Below, piece after piece: positions 16,001-20,376 of a stretch of 22,361 nucleotides of DNA. A program made the position numbers and the translations under genes. Origin of the DNA: Coriobacteriales bacterium (GTDB lineage: Bacteria; Actinomycetota; Coriobacteriia; Coriobacteriales; UBA8131); contig JAISUQ010000122.1 of assembly GCA_031272005.1 (NCBI GenBank), positions 1 to 22,361 on the forward strand. Direction: 5' to 3'. Numbering within the stretch: the stretch's first letter is position 1; the number at the start of each line of letters is the position of its first letter. The notes under the pieces are model-generated. The model was not told where the DNA came from. It searched no databases and worked only from the letters and a program-made list of their open reading frames with translations.

Positions 16001-16331
16001 CCACCCGCGCCCGCTGGCGCAGCAAAGGCTGCTCAGCCAGGGCGGCAGCCTCATCGCCATCCTTGAAGACCCAGATCAGCTGCCAATCGGCAAACCGCTC
16101 GTCCGCGCACAACTGCTCAAACAGCGCCCGCGGCGAGCAGCTGTAAAACCGCCCGTTGAAACTCTCAAACAGAATGCTCTGCGGCTGCACGGCCACGGCC
16201 GCAGCCAGCCGCTGGTAACGGCGCCGACGCAGCCGGCAGTAAACCTGGCGCAAACCCAGGCGCAGCCGGGGGAAGCGCTTCAGCGCTGCCAGCGCAAACG
16301 ATCGAAGTGTCCTGTGAGGGCTGCTGGGCAT
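13080..16331 (-). CDS. TagF-type CDP-glycerol glycerophosphotransferase, two tandem transferase domains
   Basis: The product is 1083 residues with two glycerophosphotransferase domains. Domain 1 (about 115-500) has CWHGTPLKRLG (149-159, catalytic His151), APTWR (294-298), RGHYY (332-336, His334) and VTDYSSVLFDF (406-416). Domain 2 (about 725-1083) has LQHGITYLKR (827-836, His829), VVHPK (944-948, His946) and ITDYSSVCYN (978-987). Between them lie a low-complexity linker (about 501-545) and a beta-rich accessory segment (about 550-660). TagF-type enzymes build poly(glycerol phosphate) from CDP-glycerol at the inner membrane face; two domains suggest primase plus polymerase, or two donors. Domain 1 carries inserts at about 211-249 (Glu/Ala/Gln) and 345-382 (Gly/Ala/Val). 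The basic N-terminus may bind membrane. tagD ends 65 bases upstream and likely shares its promoter. The ribosome site at the ATG 16331 is weak. Confidence 0.85.
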   Translation of the reverse strand: MPSSPHRTLRSFALAALKRFPRLRLGLRQVYCRLRRRRYQRLAAAVAVQPQSILFESFNGRFYSCSPRALFEQLCADERFADWQLIWVFKDGDEAAALAEQPLLRQRARVVRRGSTAYYQACAAAGWWIVNTRMPEWVTPRPGQRYVQCWHGTPLKRLGLDIVAGTQAALSSNRENAWRYRLDCAKWSYLLSPSPFTTASLSSAFGLAEREPVVRRQPAAGSEQREPAAEHQPAAEHQQAAESGPAAGCQVLELGYPRNDWLVNSLAAADCAQRQAAIRQRLGLPARSRLLLYAPTWRSSLYQAGVGYVMPEMLDLAQLQAALGAGWTILLRGHYYVNNTAQRAADAMEPGAAGVGALDAVVAGAGVAGVGGAAPAAIEGGGIARVLDVSQVDDVNELYLIADVLVTDYSSVLFDFALTCRPIIYHWPDFEFYEQELNGFYFDPRQLPGPKCTTTAEVVEALLDLDGWAQRYAEGLSQQRQRFNPHDDGQASQRVLAALFGAGGGVASVAPVGTSVTLTAASATSTKAGAAEAQDEANNDIPPKPTARFVQKGLRPLILGRRLWFPVFLYLADPDGELPDGQVVLKVGDYTTELTLRVAPRRSPWQLLASFRLLCVPLDELGEAVNTHLVCRKQLGEQVLKRRLCYKTHRLERQTKLYYLPFSVRFQREQGRCTHLRRTHAGAMVVVRRRLAAIEQTEEFCQREGWLRSAWGYLTGRLRRALGSRRTVICYEKFANQAEEGVFELFGKALADGSEVYYVLDSGSRDWQRCQAVAGERLVARFSARYYRLIYEASAFIGTEIPTHLSLLRSNNRWLRKAFYTTPFVFLQHGITYLKRQGKSSSYNRGREGEATVMVVSSEKERAVIIQDLGYDPKQTIKTGMAQFDLIQYGHIDNSSQDIITVLLTWQPYDEREQQLEQTAYYRSLSQVLEVLGAMVGPEQLRVVVHPKASWLFRGSELEAAFWHGSIREVLAETKLLITDYSSVCYNVFYQGAAVLFYQPYLEEYEHDVGALIPAAEEYIGRRVFTPGELAGQLAAAINDAGQIDLSQLRNAAHEQAYRAINEFNDGRNIQRIYDALKARGIL
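15606..15659 (-). repeat. Three 18-base repeats coding a Glu/Ala/Gln insert in the TagF-type gene
   Basis: Three tandem 18-base units beginning CTCGGCAGC (plus-strand reading) start at 15606, 15624 and 15642. They encode the core of the insert at residues 225-242, with more decayed copies on either side. The insert interrupts domain 1 between the ASLSSAFGL helix and the ELGYPRND segment. Confidence 0.8.
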
Positions 16332-16396
16332 GGCGTAACGCAGTCCGCTCTGTCGAATTTATGCGTTTACAGTGTCGGGTGGAGCAGAAAAACCGC

Positions 16397-16891
16397 TCAA
16401 TACGACTCGGTTTGTAGTATATATCTTCTGATGTTGGAGGACGATATCAGTTCTGTGCGAGGCAAAAAGACCAGGTCACAGTAATCGCGGAGGATCTCAA
16501 AATACTCACTGCCGGCCCAGTCGTTGCCCATGACCACGCACTCGATGCCAAACTTCTCCACATCAGAGAGCTTCTGCTCCCAGCACAGCTCGGGGATGAC
16601 CTGGTCCACATATTTGATGGCCGTCAGCATCTTCAGGCGGGTCTCGAAGTCGTGGTAGGCCTTCTTGCCCTTGACCTCATTGAATTCGTCGGTGGAGAGA
16701 GCCACGAACAGCTCGCCGCCGTGGGCCAGCTCCTTGGCTCGGCGCAGCAGGTTGATGTGGCCCCAGTGCATGGTGTCGTAGGTCCCATAGGTCAACACCC
16801 GGCGGGGACTGAACAGCTCGTCGACGCCAGCCAGCGACCGCGTAGGTTGGATCAGTAATGAACAACTCCCAGTTCCCTGAATATCCGACAT
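16397..16891 (-). CDS. tagD: Glycerol-3-phosphate cytidylyltransferase (TagD)
   Basis: This 164-residue cytidylyltransferase makes CDP-glycerol from CTP and glycerol-3-phosphate for teichoic-acid type polymers. Landmarks are RVLTYGTYDTMHWGH (31-45) with the HxGH motif at 42-45, ALSTDEFNEVKGKKAY (65-79), YVDQVIPE, WEQK (104-107), VMGNDW (120-125) and the closing RTELISSS (145-152), where relatives usually read RTEGIST. The body matches TagD/GCT from end to end. About 30 extra residues precede the usual start. I keep the ATG at 16891 because GGGGG lies about 6 bases upstream and no good internal start is visible. It is followed, 65 bases on, by the TagF-type polymerase that would use its product, and preceded by a strong-looking promoter. 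Confidence 0.92.
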   Translation of the reverse strand: MSDIQGTGSCSLLIQPTRSLAGVDELFSPRRVLTYGTYDTMHWGHINLLRRAKELAHGGELFVALSTDEFNEVKGKKAYHDFETRLKMLTAIKYVDQVIPELCWEQKLSDVEKFGIECVVMGNDWAGSEYFEILRDYCDLVFLPRTELISSSNIRRYILQTESY

Positions 16892-16946
16892 TCAGGACCC
16901 CCGATTCCCGCCATTATCCCAACATATTAGAATTGGTGAAACCCCC

Positions 16947-16984
16947 ACTGACAATTATAAGCATGTAATTGTTAAATTGTCAGT
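16947..16984 (-). promoter_or_regulatory. tagD promoter inside a perfect 10-bp inverted repeat
   Basis: Read on the minus strand, CTGACA (16983-16978) and a perfect TATAAT (16959-16954) are separated by 18 bases. The arms ACTGACAATT (16947-16956) and AATTGTCAGT (16975-16984) form a perfect inverted repeat with an 18-base spacer. One arm covers the -35 box and the other overlaps the -10 box. A dimeric regulator bound to both half-sites could block RNA polymerase. Transcription would start near 16947, about 55 bases before the tagD ATG. Confidence 0.6.
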
Positions 16985-17019
16985 CAGAATTGTGGTTTTT
17001 CCGTGTTGATAGAATTTGT

Positions 17020-17055
17020 GGCAATTTTGGCAATTTCGGCAGTTTGAGCAGATTG
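17020..17055. repeat. Four 9-base direct repeats downstream of glmS
   Basis: GGCAATTTT, GGCAATTTC, GGCAGTTTG and AGCAGATTG follow in tandem between the glmS stop and the tagD promoter. No hairpin terminator for glmS is evident in this gap. The units could be binding sites or simple repeat expansion. Confidence 0.5.
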
Positions 17056-17067
17056 CCCGGGGTGCAG

Positions 17068-19050
17068 CTACTCCACGGTCACGCTCTTGGCCAGGTTGCG
17101 GGGTTGGTCGACGTCGCAGCCCCGGGCCAGGGCGATGTGGCGGGCAAACAGCTGCAGGGGCACGCTGGCGGTGATTGGCGAGAAGCACTCGCGGATCGGC
17201 GGGATGTAAATCACGTAATCAGCCAGCTCGGCGATGCGCCCATCGCCTTCGGTGGCTACGGCGATCACGCTGGCGCCCCGGGCCTTGACCTCCTCGATGT
17301 TGGCCAGAGTCTTGTCGTGCGTGGTGCTCTGGGTGGCCACGACGATGACCGGTGTGGCGGCTTCGGCGTCGATCAGGGCAATCGGCCCGTGCTTGATCTC
17401 GCCGGCGGAGAAGGCCTCGGCGTGCAGATAGCTGATCTCCTTGAGCTTCAAAGCGCCCTCATAGCAGGTGGTGGCGCCCACGCCGCGGCCGATAAATAGC
17501 GCCGTCTGGGCCGCAACGCAGCTGTCCGCTGCCCGCTCGATGGCGCTGGTATCGGCCAGGATGTGCTCCAGCTGCAGCGGCAGCTTGCTCATCTCGCCAT
17601 ACAGCTCCTGGATCTGCGGGCCGGTCAACAGGCTGCGCTCCTGGGCCAGATACAGCCCGAGCAGGGTCAGCATCGCCACCTGGGCCAAAAAGGACTTGGT
17701 GGCCGCCACGGCGATCTCCAGGTTGGCCTTGATGTAGAGCACGGTCTGGGCTTCGCGGGTGATCTGGGAGCCTAAAACGTTGGTCAAGGCGATGACATGG
17801 GCCCCGGCCCGACGCGCCTGACGCACGGCCTCCAGGGTGTCGGCGGTCTCGCCGGATTGCGATATTGCTATCACTAGAGTATTTGAGTTGATGATCGGAT
17901 TGCGATAGCGGAACTCCGAGGCCACCTCGACCTCCACCGGTATCCGCGCCCAGCTCTCAATCAGGTCCTTGCCGATCAGGCCGGCATGGTAGGAAGTGCC
18001 GCAGGCCACGATGACGATGCGGTCGATGTTGGCCAGTTCCTCATCGGTCAGGGGCAGTTCGTCGAAGCTCAGGCTGCGGGTGGCTTCATCGAAGCGCCCG
18101 GCGATGGTGTCGCGGATGACCCGCGGCTGCTCGCAGATCTCCTTGAGCATGAAATCGGGATAACCGCCCTTCTCGGCCTGCTCCAAAGTCCAATCGACGT
18201 GGTAGGTGCTGGGGGTGAAGGGCTCGCCAGCCGGATCGTAATAGTCAATCTGGCCGTCTCTGTGCAGCACGGCCAGGTCGCGATCCTCGATATAGGCGAT
18301 GTCGCGGGTGTATTCCAGCAGCGCCGGCAGGCCGGAGGCGGCGATGGCCCCGCCCTCAAAGCAGCCCAGCACCAGCGGCGAGTCGTTGCGGGTGACGACG
18401 ATCTCATCGGGATGGTCGGCATGCAGGATGGCCAGGGCAAAGGAGCCGGAGAGCTGCGATACCGTAATCCGCACAGCTTCGGCCAGGTCGGCGCGGGCTG
18501 TGCTGCCGGCGCCGGTGGCGTTGGCGTTGGCGTTGCTGGTGCCAGTGTCGTTGCTGCCGGCGCCGGTGGCGTTGCCGGTGGCGATGTCGTCGCCCCCGCC
18601 GTTGGCGGCTGCGGCGGCCTCCGCCAGCTTGTTGTAATTGTGCTCCACCAGATGCGCCACGACCTCGGTATCAGTCTGTGAGCTGAACTGATGGCCCTGC
18701 CTCAGCAGCTCATCCTTCAGGCGGGCGTAGTTCTCGATGATGCCGTTGTGGGCTACGGCGATCTTGCCGGAGCAGTCGCGGTGCGGATGGGCGTTGGCTT
18801 CGCTGGGAACTCCATGTGTGGCCCAGCGGGTGTGGCCGATGCCGCAGGTGCCCACGATTTTCTCCCGCACCACCGCCTTGGCCAGTTTGGCGACCTTGCC
18901 GGCCTGGCGGGTCAGTTGCAGTTCGGGGCGATCCGGATAGATGACCGCGATGCCGGCGCTGTCATAGCCGCGATGCTCCAATCGGGTCAGGCCGGCCAAC
19001 AGAATGGCAGCGGCCTGATTGGTACCGGTAAAGGCAACGATTCCACACAT
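17068..19050 (-). CDS. glmS: Glutamine--fructose-6-phosphate aminotransferase (GlmS)
   Basis: GlmS converts fructose-6-phosphate and glutamine to glucosamine-6-phosphate, the entry to UDP-GlcNAc and so to peptidoglycan and wall polymers. The N-terminal glutaminase domain begins MCGIVAFTG with nucleophile Cys2 and has LEHRGYDSAGIA, HTRWATHG (73-80) and HNGIIENY (101-108). Two SIS domains follow, with CGTSYHAG, AISQSGETADTLEA and the C-terminal KSVTVE. The length is 660 residues against about 605-610 usually. The excess is mostly an Asn/Thr/Gly/Ala insert at about 141-187, between the HLVEHNYN and DLAEAVR segments. I start at the ATG at 19050, not the in-frame ATG at 19074, because AGAAGGAGA lies about 5 bases upstream and Cys2 must follow the initiator. 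It is divergent from the AIM24 gene. Confidence 0.97.
   Translation of the reverse strand: MCGIVAFTGTNQAAAILLAGLTRLEHRGYDSAGIAVIYPDRPELQLTRQAGKVAKLAKAVVREKIVGTCGIGHTRWATHGVPSEANAHPHRDCSGKIAVAHNGIIENYARLKDELLRQGHQFSSQTDTEVVAHLVEHNYNKLAEAAAAANGGGDDIATGNATGAGSNDTGTSNANANATGAGSTARADLAEAVRITVSQLSGSFALAILHADHPDEIVVTRNDSPLVLGCFEGGAIAASGLPALLEYTRDIAYIEDRDLAVLHRDGQIDYYDPAGEPFTPSTYHVDWTLEQAEKGGYPDFMLKEICEQPRVIRDTIAGRFDEATRSLSFDELPLTDEELANIDRIVIVACGTSYHAGLIGKDLIESWARIPVEVEVASEFRYRNPIINSNTLVIAISQSGETADTLEAVRQARRAGAHVIALTNVLGSQITREAQTVLYIKANLEIAVAATKSFLAQVAMLTLLGLYLAQERSLLTGPQIQELYGEMSKLPLQLEHILADTSAIERAADSCVAAQTALFIGRGVGATTCYEGALKLKEISYLHAEAFSAGEIKHGPIALIDAEAATPVIVVATQSTTHDKTLANIEEVKARGASVIAVATEGDGRIAELADYVIYIPPIRECFSPITASVPLQLFARHIALARGCDVDQPRNLAKSVTVE
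18501..18574 (-). repeat. Duplicated 23-base unit in the GlmS insert
   Basis: The same 23 bases occur at 18501-18523 and 18552-18574, 51 bases apart, within the low-complexity insert of glmS. Each codes an Asn-Ala-Thr-Gly-Ala-Gly-Ser type segment. The spacing is a multiple of three, so the frame is preserved. Confidence 0.85.
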
Positions 19051-19111
19051 CCAAATCTCCTTCTCTCGTGTCATAAGTTTACCGCATTACTCGATATTAT
19101 TGGCTTTTTGC

Positions 19112-19140
19112 TGTCCAGGCGTTGCTGCGACGTGTACAAT
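19112..19140 (+). promoter_or_regulatory. Candidate promoter for the AIM24-family gene
   Basis: TACAAT (19135-19140) is a good -10 box. Seventeen bases upstream is TGTCCA, a poor -35 match (3 of 6). Transcription would begin near 19147, about 38 bases before the ATG. Confidence 0.35.
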
Positions 19141-19184
19141 TGGCAATGCGTCAGTAAGCGATTGATGAGTGGGAGGAGATATAC

Positions 19185-19883
19185 ATGGATATCCAAATCA
19201 ACCAACAGTTGCCGTTCCCGATGGCCAGCCTGAACCTGGGGCAGGGTGAAACCTGCATGATTGCCCATGGTTCGATGATCTATCGGACGGCCGGAGTCGA
19301 GCTCAACGCCCAGCTCAACGCCCAGGGCTCAGGCCTGGGTAAGCTGGTCAAGGCGGTGGGCCGCTCCATCACCTCCGGAGAGTCGATGTTCATCACCCAG
19401 GTGGTCTGCAACGCTCCCGGCGGCCTGGTGGCCATCGCCCCCAACCTGCCCGGCCAGATTGTCCAGCTTGATGTGGGCGCCCACCAGTATCGTCTCAACG
19501 ACCGGGTCTTTCTGGCCATGGACTCCACGGTGAACTACCAGATGCAGCGCCAGAGCGTCGGCCGGGCCTTCCTCGGTGGCACCGGTGGCTTCTTCGTCAT
19601 GTCCACCCAGGGGCAGGGTCGGGTGTTGGTCAACGCCTACGGTTCGGTGGTCGAGCTGAACCTGGACAACGCCCAGGGCTTCGCCATCGACAACGGCCAT
19701 GTCGTGGCCTGGGAGCAGAGCCTGAATTATGAGATCCAGCTGCAAAGCGGCCTCTTCGGCTCCATCGGCACCGGCGAGGGCGTGGTCAACATCTTCAACG
19801 GCAGCGGCAAGGTGCTGATCCAGACCCTGAACATCGAGAGTCTGGCCCGGGCCATCGCCCCATACGTCGCCGCCCGCAACTGA
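19185..19883 (+). CDS. AIM24 / TIGR00266-family protein
   Basis: The 232-residue protein fits the bacterial AIM24 (DUF124, TIGR00266) family of beta-sandwich proteins with pseudo-threefold symmetry. Visible family features are MIAHGSMIYRTAGVEL near residues 25-40, then GRSITSGESMFITQV (about 59-73), PGQIVQLDV and FLAMDSTVNYQMQ. A Gly-rich GGTGGFFVMSTQGQGRVLVNA-like core follows, then GHVVAWEQSLNYEIQL. The molecular function in bacteria is not established; the yeast namesake is a mitochondrial inner-membrane organiser. No signal peptide or transmembrane helix is seen. The start at 19185 is supported by GGGAGGAG about 6 bases upstream. It is divergent from glmS and ends before a long intergenic region with strong hairpins, so it is probably transcribed alone. 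Confidence 0.85.
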   Translation: MDIQINQQLPFPMASLNLGQGETCMIAHGSMIYRTAGVELNAQLNAQGSGLGKLVKAVGRSITSGESMFITQVVCNAPGGLVAIAPNLPGQIVQLDVGAHQYRLNDRVFLAMDSTVNYQMQRQSVGRAFLGGTGGFFVMSTQGQGRVLVNAYGSVVELNLDNAQGFAIDNGHVVAWEQSLNYEIQLQSGLFGSIGTGEGVVNIFNGSGKVLIQTLNIESLARAIAPYVAARN

Positions 19884-19896
19884 CCCGGAGAAAACG

Positions 19897-19930
19897 CGAC
19901 GCCCATGGCGGGCGCTCATACCTGGCGTCG
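19897..19930 (+). repeat. Inverted repeat just after the AIM24 stop
   Basis: CGACGCC (19897-19903) pairs with GGCGTCG (19924-19930) over a 20-base loop that itself holds GCCC/GGGC pairing. It may act together with the stronger hairpin that follows, as a transcription end or mRNA 3' stabiliser. Confidence 0.4.
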
Positions 19931-19947
19931 ATGTCGAAAACAGCTCC

Positions 19948-19976
19948 ACAGGGGCGGGTTTCCAACCCGCCCCTGT
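19948..19976 (+). terminator. Perfect 13-bp hairpin downstream of the AIM24 gene
   Basis: ACAGGGGCGGGTT (19948-19960) and AACCCGCCCCTGT (19964-19976) are perfectly complementary around a TCC loop. There is no T-tract after it. It is very stable and well placed for terminating AIM24 transcription, although a dispersed palindromic repeat element is also possible. Confidence 0.6.
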
Positions 19977-20376
19977 CGCCTTCAGGGAAAAGCGCCGCTA
20001 AATAGCCTGTCCAGGGCGCAAATTAACACTTATTAACTGTTAGAAGAATGTGTTGAATTTGTGTTTTTTTATGTCAGCCTGCTAAACATTTTCCGGGCGA
20101 CTTGCTTTTATCCTCCTTGAGTGCTATTAATTTGGTAACAGTTCTGGCCAAGTTTTGGGGGCGGCCGGATTTAACAGGGAAGGGTGTCCAACACCAAAGT
20201 CAAAAGGTAAGCCGCGTCCTGCGGGGGGGTTCAGGTTTTATAACCTTCTTTCATCCCCAAACTGCAGGTTCGGCGCTTCATCCATCCCTGATAGATGCAA
20301 GCAGACTGTTGTGCGGAATGGTTTCAGTTTGCAAGGTGCCGCGGAACGCGGCAAGTTTGAGTTGGGGAGATAGAAT
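19977..20376 (+). other. About 400-base non-coding leader before the surface protein gene
   Basis: No convincing reading frame occurs here. The left part (about 20010-20130) is AT-rich and holds a weak promoter candidate: TTGCTT at 20102-20107 and TATTAA at 20125-20130, 17 bases apart. The right part has several short hairpins: GGTGT/ACACC (20183-20195), CCGC/GCGG (20212-20224) and AGGTT/AACCT near 20231-20244. The last is flanked by GGGG and CCCC runs that could enclose it. A hairpin at 20337-20353 follows. This looks like a structured 5' leader of about 230-250 bases, but I cannot match it to a known riboswitch class. Confidence 0.4.
20337..20353 (+). promoter_or_regulatory. GC-rich hairpin next to the ribosome site of the surface gene
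   Basis: TGCCGCG and CGCGGCA pair perfectly around a GAA loop. The hairpin ends 10 bases before the GGGGAGA ribosome site at 20364-20370. There is no T-run, so it is more likely a leader RNA element affecting translation or mRNA stability than a terminator. Confidence 0.45.

Noticed and set aside
14853..16484. A 543-codon plus-strand open frame opposite the TagF-type gene
   Set aside because: It is an antisense frame kept open by high GC. The minus strand carries clear catalytic motifs throughout, and this frame shows none.
19051..19184. glmS ribozyme in the glmS leader
   Set aside because: The space between the divergent genes is only 134 bases, and I see neither the ribozyme core nor room for the usual fold.
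20161..20260. Cobalamin riboswitch suggested by an AACAGGGAA stretch and a B12-box-like AAGCCGCGTCCTGC
   Set aside because: The order and spacing of elements do not fit, and the conserved CCCGC-x-ACUGU-type segment is missing.
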